Notes: generated from the letters alone by a model not told the origin. Positions 47,513 through 56,816 are shown, numbered from the stretch's first letter. The stretch is 64,000 bases of DNA from Curtobacterium pusillum (GCF_007673235.1 NZ_VDZH01000001.1:45162-109161); one strand, 5' to 3'. Numbers and translations: made by a program.

Positions 47513-49177
47513 GTGGCTACAACGACACAGGCGCTGCCGGACTCCGGCCTCAAGCGCAACGTCGGCTTCATCGGGCTCATCTGGGCCTCGACGGGGTCGA
47601 TCATCGGCTCCGGCTGGCTCTTCGGCTCGCAGGAAGCCCTGAAGACCGCTGGACCCGCCGCGATCATCTCGTGGCTCATCGGCGGCGTGGCGATCCTCGT
47701 CCTCGCCCTCGTGCACGCCGAACTCGGCGGCATGTTCCCGATCGCGGGTGGAACAGCGCGGTTCCCCCACATCGCGTTCGGTGGCGTCGCCGGAGCCTCG
47801 TTCGGGTGGTTCTCGTGGCTGCAGTCCGTGACGGTCGCCCCGATCGAGGTCGAGGCGATGATCAAGTACGCCCAGCACTGGGAGTTCGCACACCCGTGGT
47901 TGCACACGACGACCGTCGACGGTGAGACGCAGCAACTGCTGACTGGCGCGGGGATCGCCGTCGCGGTGGTCCTCATGGCCGTGGTCACGGTGATCAACAT
48001 GCTCAGCGTGAAGATCCTCGCGAACACGAACTCCGCGGCGACGTGGTGGAAGGTCGCGATCCCCCTGCTCGTCATCATCGTGCTGGCGTTCAGCGGGTTC
48101 CACGGCTCGAACTTCACGGCGGCCGACGGCTTCATGCCCGAGGGTGCGAAGGGCATCCTCGCCGCGGTGTCCACGTCGGGCATCATCTTCGCGTTCCTCG
48201 GGTTCGAGCAGGCCGACCAGCTCGCCGGTGAGGCCAAGAACCCGAAGCGCGACATCCCGCGGGCGGTCATCGGGTCGGTGCTCATCGGACTCGTGATCTA
48301 CCTGCTGCTCCAGGTCGTCTTCCTCGGCGTGCTGCGCTCCGACGCGGTCCAGGGCTCCTGGGCGACCGCGGACTTCACGAAGTACACCGGTCCGTTCGCC
48401 GACATCGCGATGGCGGCCGGCATCACCTGGCTGGCCGTGATCATCTTCATCGACGCGATCATCTCGCCCGCCGGCACCGGTCTGATCTACGTGACGGCGA
48501 CGAGCCGGATCTCGTACGGGCTGAGCCGCAACGGCTACTTCCCGAAGGCGTTCGAGTGGACGACGAAGCAGGGCGTGCCCTGGGTCGGCCTCATCGTCGC
48601 GTTCGTCGTCGGGTGCGCGTGCTTCGCCCCGTTCCCGTCGTGGCAGGGACTCGTCAGCCTCATCACGAGTGCGTCGGTGCTGATGTACGCGGGTGCTCCG
48701 CTGGCACTCGGTGCCTTCCGGAAGCGCATCCCGGAGATCGAGCGGCCCTACCGGATGCCGGCCGCGACGGTGCTGTCGCCGATCGCGTTCGTCGTCGCGA
48801 ACCTCATCATCCTCTGGACCGGGTGGGACACCGACTGGAAGCTCGGTGTCGCGATCCTCATCGGTGCCGTGGTGATCATCCTGAACAACGTGTTCCGCGG
48901 CGCTTCGAGCGTCCGGCCGCGCTGGGACTGGAAGGCGGCGCAGTGGCTGCTGCCCTACCTGATCGGCATGGGCCTCATCGTGTTCCTCAGCGACTTCGGC
49001 CCGCTGACGCACCCGGTGTTCCCGCTGTGGATCGACATCGTGGTGGTCGCGGTGTTCTCACTGGTGATCTACTACTGGGCGATCAACTCCGCCTCGGACC
49101 GCGAGGAGATCCTCCGCACCGCCGAGGACGTCCGTGACGTCGAGGAGAGCGGCGTCGTCGAGCCGGTGCACCACTAG
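47513..49177 (+). CDS. APC-family amino-acid permease
   Basis: 554 aa, about 12-13 membrane segments. The consensus APC first segment GFIGLIWASTGSIIGSGWLFG has the unwound G-S-I-I-G-S-G ligand site. FAFLGFEQADQLAGEAKNPKRDIP is the TM6 and following loop, and a hydrophilic C-terminus follows. GTG start after AGGAG. The substrate cannot be deduced, but the glycine-rich TM1 and acidic C-tail are normal for the family. Regulated perhaps by the hairpin and palindrome upstream. Confidence 0.9.
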   Translation: MATTTQALPDSGLKRNVGFIGLIWASTGSIIGSGWLFGSQEALKTAGPAAIISWLIGGVAILVLALVHAELGGMFPIAGGTARFPHIAFGGVAGASFGWFSWLQSVTVAPIEVEAMIKYAQHWEFAHPWLHTTTVDGETQQLLTGAGIAVAVVLMAVVTVINMLSVKILANTNSAATWWKVAIPLLVIIVLAFSGFHGSNFTAADGFMPEGAKGILAAVSTSGIIFAFLGFEQADQLAGEAKNPKRDIPRAVIGSVLIGLVIYLLLQVVFLGVLRSDAVQGSWATADFTKYTGPFADIAMAAGITWLAVIIFIDAIISPAGTGLIYVTATSRISYGLSRNGYFPKAFEWTTKQGVPWVGLIVAFVVGCACFAPFPSWQGLVSLITSASVLMYAGAPLALGAFRKRIPEIERPYRMPAATVLSPIAFVVANLIILWTGWDTDWKLGVAILIGAVVIILNNVFRGASSVRPRWDWKAAQWLLPYLIGMGLIVFLSDFGPLTHPVFPLWIDIVVVAVFSLVIYYWAINSASDREEILRTAEDVRDVEESGVVEPVHH

Positions 49178-49187
49178 AGCCGAACGA

Positions 49188-50495
49188 CTAGAAGTCGAAC
49201 AGGTTCTGCCGGATGCCTCCGGCGCCGTACTCCCGTCGCAGGAGCCCGCGGCGCCGGAGCACCGGCACGAGGTCGCCGAACATCCGGTAGACCTGCGCCG
49301 GGTGCAGGTCGCCCGAGAAGATGATGCCGTCGTTGTCCGCGTCCGCGCCGAGCTCCTCGATGAAGTCGGCGAACTCGTCGGCGGTCCCCACGAACCCTTC
49401 GCGCGCTGACACCCGACCCTTGCGCGCCTTGCGTTCCAGCAGTGAACGCAGCGGCGCGTCCGGAGTGTCACCGACGAGGCCGCGGATCGTGCCGGCGGAC
49501 ACGTGGTCGCCGAACGTCCCGGCGGGGATCGGTGCGTCGAGGTCGAGCGTCAGCAGGTCGGTTTCGGAGTCGCTCGACCACGCGATCGCCGCGGTGCGCA
49601 GGTCGTCGTCGGACGGGTGCGTCGACGCCGACACGATCCGCTCGGCCTCCTCGGGGGAGGACACGATCTCGGGCTTCAGGACGAACAGGATCCGGAGGTC
49701 CGCGGCGGACCGGCCGGCGAGGGCAGCGGCCGAGACCACCCGCTCGCGGTAGTCCCGCACGGCAGCGGCGGACAGCGGCGCAAGCGCGAGCTGCACGTCC
49801 GAGTGGGTCCCGGCGAACGCCAGCCCGCGCCCGGAGCCACCGGGGGAGACGACCACCGGATCGGAGTCGAGCGGGAGCGCGTTGAGCGGCCCGTCCGCGG
49901 TGAAGTACTCGCCCTCGTGGTGGAACGCGTCGAGCGCGTCCCCGTTCGCGAAGCTCCAGTCCGAGGGATCGCCGACGTACCCGTCCGAACCCCAGGAGCG
50001 CCAGAGCCGACGCAGCAGCCCGATCCACTCCTCGGCACGGTCGTACGCCTGGTCGTGGGGCAGCGGCGACAGCCCCGCGTGCCGCGCGCTCCCGGTGTCC
50101 GTGACCACGTTGATGCCGAGGCGCGACCCGGACAGGTGCGCCAGGGTGGCGAACTGCCGAGCAGCGAGGTACGGCGGCGTGAACCCGGCGTTCACGGTCG
50201 GGGCGATGCCGATGTGCGACGTGGCGGCGAACAGGTACGGCGCCAACAGGAGCGGGTCGTGCTTGGGCCCGCCGTACGCCTGCCGGATGCGCAGGTCGAG
50301 CGTCGACGGGTTGCCGAGCGAGATGGCGTCCTCGGCGATGACGAGGTCCATGCCCGCCTGCTCGAGGGCGCGGACGGACTGCTGGTACAGCTCGGGCTTC
50401 GTCCAGTCGTGTCCCCAGTCCCAGTCGGACCGGCCCCACGCCTGCGGGCCGAACCCGCGTGAGAAGAAGTACCCGAAGTGCTGCAGTTCGGCCAT
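49188..50495 (-). CDS. LLM-class flavin monooxygenase (NtaA/SnaA/SoxA family)
   Basis: 435 aa. It belongs to the bacterial-luciferase-like FMNH2-dependent monooxygenases: LVIAEDAISLGNPS, GIAPTVNAGFTPPYLAARQFATL, SRLGINVVTDTGSARHAG, PVVVSPGGSGRGLAFAG and the final FGDLVPVLRRRGLLRREYG. Members oxidise sulfonates, sulfones, EDTA/NTA or thiophenes. It follows metY with only 3 nt between, so it probably releases organic sulfur for MetY. A flavin reductase partner is not in the window. Confidence 0.88.
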   Translation of the reverse strand: MAELQHFGYFFSRGFGPQAWGRSDWDWGHDWTKPELYQQSVRALEQAGMDLVIAEDAISLGNPSTLDLRIRQAYGGPKHDPLLLAPYLFAATSHIGIAPTVNAGFTPPYLAARQFATLAHLSGSRLGINVVTDTGSARHAGLSPLPHDQAYDRAEEWIGLLRRLWRSWGSDGYVGDPSDWSFANGDALDAFHHEGEYFTADGPLNALPLDSDPVVVSPGGSGRGLAFAGTHSDVQLALAPLSAAAVRDYRERVVSAAALAGRSAADLRILFVLKPEIVSSPEEAERIVSASTHPSDDDLRTAAIAWSSDSETDLLTLDLDAPIPAGTFGDHVSAGTIRGLVGDTPDAPLRSLLERKARKGRVSAREGFVGTADEFADFIEELGADADNDGIIFSGDLHPAQVYRMFGDLVPVLRRRGLLRREYGAGGIRQNLFDF

Positions 50496-50498
50496 TGC

Positions 50499-51917
50499 CT
50501 AGAGTTCCTCCGCGATCACGTGGTTGCCGGGGACGGCGTGTTCCAGGGAGGCGAGCTCCGAGTCGGAGCCGACCCGTGCCTCCAGGCCGACAGCGCCGAC
50601 GGCGCCGACAGCGCCGACACCCGCACCGCGCAACGCGGCGAATCCGCGCGACAGGTCGCGAACCAGGTCCGCGACGTCCTCGATCCCCACCGACAGCCGG
50701 ATCAGGCCGTCGTCGATGCCCTGGTCGGCGCGCTCCTGGGGCGTCTTGCCGGCGTGCGTGGTCGTGGCGGGGTGCAGGATCAGCGAGCGGACGTCACCGA
50801 GGTGGGTCATCCGGCTGAACAGCTGGACGCTGTCGATGAAGGTGCGCGCGGCGGCTTCGCCGCCATCGAGCGTGAACGCGAAGACGGAGCCGGCACCGCG
50901 CGGCAGGTAGCGCTGGGCGAGGTCGTGGAACGGACTGGAGGCGAGACCCGCGTAGTCGACGCTCGTCACCTCCGGCTGCTGCTCCAGGAAGGACGCGACG
51001 GCCAGCGCGTTCGCGCTGTGGCGTTCGACGCGCAACGACAGCGTCTCGATGCCCTGGCGGAGCAGGAAGGAGTTGAACGGCGATGGCGTCGGGCCGATGC
51101 GGGAGGCGACGACGTCGCGCGCGAAGACGATGAACGCCCGGATGCCGTAGCGGTCGACGTAGCTCTCGCCGCCGAGCGACCGTTCCGGGCTGGTCAGGTG
51201 CACCCAACGCTCGGGGGAGGCGGACCAGTCGAACGTGCCGCCGTCGACGACCACGCCGCCGAGGCCCGCGCCGTGCCCGGAGAGGAACTTCGACGCGGAG
51301 TGCACGACGATGTCGGCGCCGTGCTCGAACGGGCGGACGAGGTACGGCGTCGCCAGGGTGTTGTCGACGATGAGGGGCACACCCGCACGGTGCGCGGTGT
51401 CGGCGACGCCGGTGATGTCGAGGACGTCGTTCTTCGGGTTCGGGATCGTCTCGGCGAAGAACGCCTTCGTGTTCGGGCGGACCTGCCGAGCCCACTCGTC
51501 GAGGTCGCGCTGGTCGGCGACGAAGTCGACCTCGATGCCGAGACGGCCGAGGTTCTGCACGAGCAGCCCCTTCGTGCCCTCGTAGATGCTGCGCGCCGCG
51601 ACGACGTGGTCGCCTGCCTGCAGCACCCCGAGGAACGCGATGGTCGCTGCCGCCTGCCCGCTGCCGACGAGGATCGACTCCACCCCGCGCTCGAGCAGGG
51701 CGATGCGACGCTCGACGTCCGCGTTCGTGGGGTTCCCGAGGCGGGTGTACGTGTAGCCGTCGTCCGTGCCGGCGAAGCGGTCCCGTGCCTGGTCGAAGTC
51801 CTCGAACAGGAAGCCCGAGGACATGTGGATCGCGGGGACCCTCGCACCGTGGCCCGCGTCGGGCTGGAACCCGCCGTGCACCTGCTCGGTCGCGAAACCG
51901 TGCGCCTCGTCCGTCAT
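50499..51917 (-). CDS. metY: O-acetylhomoserine sulfhydrylase (Cys/Met metabolism PLP enzyme)
   Basis: 472 aa of the Cys/Met PLP family: YTRLGNPTNADVERRIALLE, GSGQAAATIAFLG, VDNTLATPYLVRPFEHGADIVVHSASKFLSGHG (PLP Lys in SASKFLSG) and TPSPFNSFLLRQGIETL. It makes homocysteine from O-acetylhomoserine and sulfide. Strong AGGAGG site. The C-terminal end has a GAVGAVGAVG run from a 9-bp tandem repeat (near 50590-50625), missing in typical enzymes of about 430 aa. Operon with the LLM monooxygenase. Confidence 0.93.
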   Translation of the reverse strand: MTDEAHGFATEQVHGGFQPDAGHGARVPAIHMSSGFLFEDFDQARDRFAGTDDGYTYTRLGNPTNADVERRIALLERGVESILVGSGQAAATIAFLGVLQAGDHVVAARSIYEGTKGLLVQNLGRLGIEVDFVADQRDLDEWARQVRPNTKAFFAETIPNPKNDVLDITGVADTAHRAGVPLIVDNTLATPYLVRPFEHGADIVVHSASKFLSGHGAGLGGVVVDGGTFDWSASPERWVHLTSPERSLGGESYVDRYGIRAFIVFARDVVASRIGPTPSPFNSFLLRQGIETLSLRVERHSANALAVASFLEQQPEVTSVDYAGLASSPFHDLAQRYLPRGAGSVFAFTLDGGEAAARTFIDSVQLFSRMTHLGDVRSLILHPATTTHAGKTPQERADQGIDDGLIRLSVGIEDVADLVRDLSRGFAALRGAGVGAVGAVGAVGLEARVGSDSELASLEHAVPGNHVIAEEL

Positions 51918-52005
51918 CGGTCTACCTCCTGCCGTGGTCGTCCCGGTACTCTCGCAGGCCTCGCCCGCCAGCCGCCGATTTGCGGCGTCCCGTTACGGTG
52001 GAGGC

Positions 52006-53235
52006 ATGGTGGACGAAGACGCGACCCTGGTCATCCGTGACGTGCGACCGTGGGGAGGGGAGCGCGCCGACGTGGTCGTCGCCGGCTCCCGCATCGCCGC
52101 GGTCACACCGCCGGGCGCGGTGGCGCCGGGTTCCACCGCCGTCGCGGGCGCGACCGAGGTGCAGGGCCGCGGGCAGGTCGCCCTCCCCGGCCTGGTGAAC
52201 ACCCACGCCCACGTCGACAAGAGCTGGTGGGGCCACCCGTGGGAGTCGTACGGCGGCGAGGGCGGGACGCAGGGGCGCATCGCCCACGAACGGGCCCGTC
52301 GAGACGCCCTCGGCATCCCCGGCGAAGCCGTCGCCACCCGGGTCCTGCGCGAGTCCCTCCGTACCGGCACGACCCGGGTGCGGACCCACGTCGACGTCGA
52401 CCTCGGGGTGGGGCTCCGCGGCATCGAGGCCGTCCGTGCAGCCGGTGCTGCCCTCGACGACGCGATCGAACTGTCGATCGTGGCGTTCCCGCAGGACGGC
52501 GTGCTCCGACGCCCGGGCGTGCTCGACCTGCTCCGGCAGGCGGCGCTCGCCGGTGCCGAGCACATCGGCGGCCTCGACCCGTCGCTCATCGACCGCGACC
52601 CCGTGGGACAGCTCGACGGCCTGTTCGACATCGCCGCCGACACCGGGTGCGGGATCGACGTCCACCTGCACGAGCCCGCCGACCTCGGGGCGTTCTCGTT
52701 CGACCTGATCCTGGACCGAGTCGAGCGGCTCGGCATCGCACCGGGCAAGGTCAACGTCGCGCACGGTTTCGCGATCGTCGACGTCGACCCGGTCCGGCGC
52801 CGCGACCTGCTCGCCCGGATGGCGGGCCTCGGCGTCACGATGACCACGGTCGCCCCGGTCCGCATGAAGCAGTTGCCGTTGCACGAGTTCGACGAGGCCG
52901 GCGTCCGGTTCGGCTTCGGCACGGACGGCATCCGGGACCTGTGGAGCCCCTACGGCGAAGGGGACGTGCTCGGCATCGCCTGGCAGTACGCCCGGGCCGG
53001 CGGGGTGGTGCGGGACGAGGACCTGGTGCGGGTGGTCGAGATCGCCTCGCGCGACGGCGCCCGGTTCGTCACCGACGAGGAGCACGACCTGGTGGCCGAT
53101 GCCCGCGCCGACGTGGTGCTGGTCGACGCGGAGAACCCGATGGACGCGCTGGTGCGCCGCGTGCCGCGGTCGCTCGTGGTGGCCGGTGGCCGGATCTTCG
53201 ACCCCGCGGAGCTGGCGCAGCACCCCTGGGAGTAG
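52006..53235 (+). CDS. Amidohydrolase, cytosine-deaminase-like
   Basis: 409 aa metal-dependent hydrolase. GRGQVALPGLVNTHAHVDKSWWGH is the HxH metal site with the Asp-Lys typical of CodA-like enzymes, followed by TTRVRTHVDVDLG, DVHLHEPADLG (HxxE), NVAHGFAI (His) and FGFGTDGIRDLWSPYG (metal Asp). This is the CodA/AtzC-like deaminase branch; the natural substrate is uncertain. ATG 52006 with GGAGG; divergent from metY with 88 nt between. It is followed by two inverted-repeat elements. Confidence 0.88.
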   Translation: MVDEDATLVIRDVRPWGGERADVVVAGSRIAAVTPPGAVAPGSTAVAGATEVQGRGQVALPGLVNTHAHVDKSWWGHPWESYGGEGGTQGRIAHERARRDALGIPGEAVATRVLRESLRTGTTRVRTHVDVDLGVGLRGIEAVRAAGAALDDAIELSIVAFPQDGVLRRPGVLDLLRQAALAGAEHIGGLDPSLIDRDPVGQLDGLFDIAADTGCGIDVHLHEPADLGAFSFDLILDRVERLGIAPGKVNVAHGFAIVDVDPVRRRDLLARMAGLGVTMTTVAPVRMKQLPLHEFDEAGVRFGFGTDGIRDLWSPYGEGDVLGIAWQYARAGGVVRDEDLVRVVEIASRDGARFVTDEEHDLVADARADVVLVDAENPMDALVRRVPRSLVVAGGRIFDPAELAQHPWE

Positions 53236-53272
53236 CGCGGCCGGCGGCGGGCGGTCGGTTCGCAGGCCGTTC

Positions 53273-53384
53273 GCGACACCGCGCTCGTCGATCGACGTGT
53301 GCGGTGTCGCATCATGCGCGTGTACACGGTGCGTGCGCATCGTTCGACACGACGCCGGTCGATCGACGCGCGTGGTGTCGGAAG
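53273..53384. repeat. Pair of TCGATCGACG-centred inverted repeats
   Basis: Unit A: GCGACACCGC (53273-53282) and GCGGTGTCGC (53301-53310), perfect 10-bp arms around TCGTCGATCGACGTGT. Unit B, about 72 bp further: TTCGACAC (53343-53350) with GGTGTCG near 53374-53380 around GGTCGATCGACGCGCG. The two units align well but not perfectly. Confidence 0.75.
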
Positions 53385-53396
53385 GTGCGCACGCAT

Positions 53397-53440
53397 CGGA
53401 CTGGAGGCGCGTGGCGGCGCCGGCACGCGCCTCCAGTCCG
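53397..53440. repeat. Palindromic intergenic repeat, copy 7
   Basis: CGGACTGGAGGCGCG...CGCGCCTCCAGTCCG, 44 bp, one mismatched pair in the arms near the centre (GGCGGC versus GCCGGC). It lies between the convergent ends of the amidohydrolase and NUDIX genes. Confidence 0.93.
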
Positions 53441-53443
53441 GTG

Positions 53444-53977
53444 TCAGTCGGGTTGCGCGACCGTGGCGACCACCGCGGCCAGGCGTGCTGGCAGCCCCGG
53501 CGCGAGGCCGTCGGGCAGCGCGTCGAGGGTGAACCACCGGACGTCGTCGCTCTCGTCGCTGACGGTGGTCCGCCGAGCGGGATCGACCACGGCGACGAAG
53601 CCGACGTCCCAGTGCGCTGCGCAGGCGAAGCCCCCGTGCAGGTCGTGTCGGTCGAGGTCGGCGATGGAGGTGTCGAGCAGGTCGAGGTCGGCGATGCCGG
53701 ACTCCTCGCGGGCCTCGCGGCGGGCTGCGTCGGCGAGGGACCGGTCACCGGGTTCGAGGTGGCCGCCGAACTGCACCCAGAACCGGCCCTTGCCGTGGAG
53801 GCACAGCATCACGCTGCCGAGGTCGGGCGAGAACACGAAGCACGACGCGGTGAGGTGTTCCGGGCCGCCCTCGCGTCGGAGTGCCGCGTCGCCGTGGGCC
53901 CGCACGAAGGACTCGAACCCGTCGCGGTGCGGAGCCTTCGTCGCGGCGAGGGCGGTGGTCACGGCGTCGAGGTGCAC
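53444..53977 (-). CDS. NUDIX hydrolase
   Basis: 177 aa. The Nudix box reads GHLEPGDRSLADAARREAREESGI: REAREESGI is exact, while the first Glu of G-x5-E is Asp here. HLTASCFVFSPDLGSVMLC and FVQFGGHLEPGD are typical of the MutT/NudG-like fold. Substrate unknown; a hydrolase of nucleoside diphosphate derivatives. GTG start at 53977. Confidence 0.87.
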   Translation of the reverse strand: MHLDAVTTALAATKAPHRDGFESFVRAHGDAALRREGGPEHLTASCFVFSPDLGSVMLCLHGKGRFWVQFGGHLEPGDRSLADAARREAREESGIADLDLLDTSIADLDRHDLHGGFACAAHWDVGFVAVVDPARRTTVSDESDDVRWFTLDALPDGLAPGLPARLAAVVATVAQPD

Positions 53978-54044
53978 GGCGTCATCCTCGCAGGGCTCTC
54001 GCGTCGCTCACCGTGCCACGCGGGGGCGCGCCGGCTGCGGGGCA

Positions 54045-54085
54045 GTGCGACAAGTCCGATGTCGTACGACAGCGGAGTCGTCGTT
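54045..54085. repeat. 41-bp GTGCGACAA element, copy c
   Basis: GTGCGACAAGTCCGATGTCG...GTCGTCGTT, aligning over 41 bp with the copies at 20008 and 20080. It is followed by CCGAGTCGG and a C/G tract (54094-54125), the same arrangement as copy b. Confidence 0.8.
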
Positions 54086-54128
54086 CCGAGTCGGAACCCG
54101 CCCCCGCCCGCGCCCCCGCCCGCCCGCG

Positions 54129-54842
54129 TCAGAACAGCGCGCGCACGCCCGCCTCGACCGTCGCCCAGACCTCGAGCAGCGGCCCGCGCGCGAGCCACAC
54201 CGCCACGGCGTTCACCGCGACGAACAGCACGAACCAGACGCCCGCCGGCACCCGCATCTCCGCCGCCGCGATGTGGAAGTCCGTCTGCACCCGTGCCCCG
54301 GTCACCAGCCACCGCGCGACCTGCACCACCGATCGCAGGCCGTCGACCACGAAGAACGCCCCGACGGCGGCGACGACCAGCACGGTGGTCTCCGACGGGC
54401 GCAGGGCGACCCAGAGCGCGAGCGCGTCGAAGCCGAGCACCACGAGGATCCCGAACCAGTTCCGGACGAACGCCAACGCCACGAGCCCGACGACGCCCAG
54501 GACGACGACGGGCAGCCACCGCGACCCGTGCAGCACCCCGGTGACGAGCAGCACGCCGGCCCAGAGCGGTGCGCTGTACCCGGCGTAGAGGTTGAGGACC
54601 CGGACGAGCCAGCGGATCCCGCCCGGCACCCGGCCGAGCTGCACCCAGGCCTCGCCGGACCCGTCCGCGTGCAGCTCGATGCGCTGGATCCGCCCGCCGA
54701 ACGGCACGACGACGACCGCGTGGCCGACCTCGTGCGCGACGGTCGCGGCGATGCGGGCCACGCGTCCGACGAACGGCACGAAGGGCAGGAGAGCGCCGAC
54801 GAGGAGCGCGACGAAGACGAGGGGCGGGGCTGCGGTGGTCAA
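54129..54842 (-). CDS. M50-like membrane metallopeptidase
   Basis: 237 aa, about five membrane segments. HEVGHAVVVVPFGG gives the zinc motif HExxH, and YAGYSAPLW resembles the family's second conserved stretch. M50B enzymes cut membrane substrates; this short form (M50B-like, DUF in many databases) may be a non-canonical member. TTG start at 54842. Confidence 0.75.
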   Translation of the reverse strand: MTTAAPPLVFVALLVGALLPFVPFVGRVARIAATVAHEVGHAVVVVPFGGRIQRIELHADGSGEAWVQLGRVPGGIRWLVRVLNLYAGYSAPLWAGVLLVTGVLHGSRWLPVVVLGVVGLVALAFVRNWFGILVVLGFDALALWVALRPSETTVLVVAAVGAFFVVDGLRSVVQVARWLVTGARVQTDFHIAAAEMRVPAGVWFVLFVAVNAVAVWLARGPLLEVWATVEAGVRALF

Positions 54843-54885
54843 GGCACCAGGATCGCAGCCCCGCCCAGGAGGAAGCCGAACGGAC

Positions 54886-54987
54886 TCAGCCGACCAGGGC
54901 CGGCACCACCGCCACCGCGATCACGATGATCGTGGCGACGATGGCGAGCGCGGTGAGGACGGCGAGGAACACCGTCAGCCGGTTCAT
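54886..54987 (-). CDS. Small hydrophobic protein (33 aa)
   Basis: MNRLTVFLAVLTALAIVATI plus 13 further residues: a single membrane helix between glmS and the M50-like gene, same strand. ATG 54987, stop 54886, 14 nt after the glmS stop, so co-expression is plausible. The ribosome site is weak (CAGG). May be a chance frame. Confidence 0.45.
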   Translation of the reverse strand: MNRLTVFLAVLTALAIVATIIVIAVAVVPALVG

Positions 54988-55001
54988 GCGCGTGTGCCTG
55001 G

Positions 55002-56816
55002 CTATTCGACCGTCACCGACTTGGCGAGGTTCCTCGGCTTGTCCACGTCGCAGCCGAGCTGGAGCGCGAGTTCGCGGGCGAGCATCTGCAGCGGGACGAC
55101 GGCCTCGAGGGGACCCCACGGCGCGGTCGCGCGACCCCAGGCGAGGTCACCGGCGGCCCGGGGGGTGAGCGCCGGGATGTCCGAACCTTCGCCGCCGACC
55201 GTGATGACGAACCCGCCGCGGGCGCGGACCTCGGCGATGTTCGCCTGCAGCCGGTGCTCGCCGTGGTCGATCACGACGACGGGGGTGCCCTCGTCGACGA
55301 GGGCGAGCGGTCCGTGCTTGAGCTCGCCCGCCGGGTACGCCTCGGCCCACCGGTAGCTGAGCTCCTTGAGCTTCAGGGCACCCTCGGCTGCGTACGGCAG
55401 ACCGGCACCACGGCCGAGGAACAGGAACCCGGTGGCGTCCTTGACGCTCGACACGAGCAGGGGGATGCGGTCGGCGGCGATCGCAGCGGCGTGGTCGATG
55501 CGTGCAGGAAGGTCGGTGAGTTCGGCGACGAGTGCTTCGGCCCGTGCCGTGTCGATCCGCCCGGAGGCCACGAGCGCGGAGATCACCGCGGCGACCCCGA
55601 CGACGACCTGCGCCGTGAACGTCTTCGTCGCGGCGACTCCGATCTCGGGCCCGGCGTGGCAGTCCAGGACCGCGTCGGCGCGGCGCGCGAGCGAGGAGTG
55701 CACGTTGTTCGTGAGGGCGAGCACCGGGTGCCGGTCCTCGAACCGGTCGAGTGCGCGGAGCACGTCGGCGGTCTCACCCGACTGGCTGATCGCGACGACG
55801 AGGGTGCCGGATCCGAGCACGGCCTGGTCGGCCTCGCTCGCGACGACGATGTCGGTCGGGACGCCGCCGATGCCGCGGAGCGCCGTGGCGATCACCTGCC
55901 CGGCGTTGAGGGAGGTCCCGCACGCGACGATCGCGAGCCGGTGGAATCCCGGGAGGCCGAGGCCGACCCACATGCTGCCGTCGGCTGCCCGGCGGGCGAC
56001 GCGGTCGAGGATCGAGGCGACCACGGCGGGCTGCTCCTCGATCTCCTTCGCCATGTGGTCCGGGTGGTCGCCCAGGTCGAGCGCGGTCGCGGCGAACGGC
56101 GACGGCGTCGGGAACGGCACCGGCACGGCGATGCCGTCGGACGACCAGGTCCAGGCCTCGCCGAGTTCGACGACGTCGCCGTCGCGGAGCGCCACGAACG
56201 TCTCGCACCACTCGGCGATCGCACCGATGTCGCTCGCCACGAAGTCACCCCTTGCTGAACGGGCGACGACGAGCGGGGAGCGCTGCGCCGCGACGACCAT
56301 GCGGCCGTCCCGGGCGTCGAGCACGACGATCGCCCACGAGCCCTCGAGCTGCGCGGTCGCGATCTGGACGGCGAGCATGAGGTCCGGATCGACGGCGAGC
56401 GCTCGCTCGACGAGGTGCGAGATGACCTCGGAGTCGACGTCGGACGAGAACACGTGCCCCTGCGCCTCGAGGGTGGTGCGCAGCCGGTCGGCGTTCTCGA
56501 CGATGCCGTTGTGCACGATGCTGATCCGACCGGTGCAGTCGGCGTGCGGGTGTGCGTTCGCCTCGCGGACCACCCCGTGGGTCGCCCACCGGGTGTGCCC
56601 GATGCCGACGCCGGTCAACGCGTCACCGGACCGCGCGGACACCAGCGTCCGGAGGTCACCGACGCGGGAGACGGAGCGGATCGTCGCGGTCCGACCGGAA
56701 GCGGTGCGGACCGCGATCCCGGCGGAGTCGTAGCCGCGGTACTCGAGTCGTTCGAGGCCGTCGAGCAGGTAGGGCGTCGCGTCGTCGGAGACGCGGGCCG
56801 CGATGATGCCGCACAT
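55002..56816 (-). CDS. glmS: Glucosamine-6-phosphate synthase
   Basis: 604 aa. The N-terminal glutaminase begins MCGIIAARVSDD with the catalytic Cys2, followed by RLEYRGYDSAG, HTRWATHG and HNGIVEN. Two SIS domains follow (CGTSLNAGQ, SQSGETADVLRAL, PEIGVAATKTFT, LPYAAEGALKLKELSY, GELKHGPLALV), ending DVDKPRNLAKSVTVE. It makes GlcN-6-P from Fru-6-P and Gln for the cell wall. Start fixed by Cys2; AAGGGAA lies upstream. No glmS ribozyme is recognised in the 350 nt upstream. Confidence 0.96.
   Translation of the reverse strand: MCGIIAARVSDDATPYLLDGLERLEYRGYDSAGIAVRTASGRTATIRSVSRVGDLRTLVSARSGDALTGVGIGHTRWATHGVVREANAHPHADCTGRISIVHNGIVENADRLRTTLEAQGHVFSSDVDSEVISHLVERALAVDPDLMLAVQIATAQLEGSWAIVVLDARDGRMVVAAQRSPLVVARSARGDFVASDIGAIAEWCETFVALRDGDVVELGEAWTWSSDGIAVPVPFPTPSPFAATALDLGDHPDHMAKEIEEQPAVVASILDRVARRAADGSMWVGLGLPGFHRLAIVACGTSLNAGQVIATALRGIGGVPTDIVVASEADQAVLGSGTLVVAISQSGETADVLRALDRFEDRHPVLALTNNVHSSLARRADAVLDCHAGPEIGVAATKTFTAQVVVGVAAVISALVASGRIDTARAEALVAELTDLPARIDHAAAIAADRIPLLVSSVKDATGFLFLGRGAGLPYAAEGALKLKELSYRWAEAYPAGELKHGPLALVDEGTPVVVIDHGEHRLQANIAEVRARGGFVITVGGEGSDIPALTPRAAGDLAWGRATAPWGPLEAVVPLQMLARELALQLGCDVDKPRNLAKSVTVE

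Noticed and set aside
50930-50955. ACGGACTGGAGGCG within metY as another palindrome copy
   Set aside because: Only one arm matches; it is coding sequence with no inverted partner.
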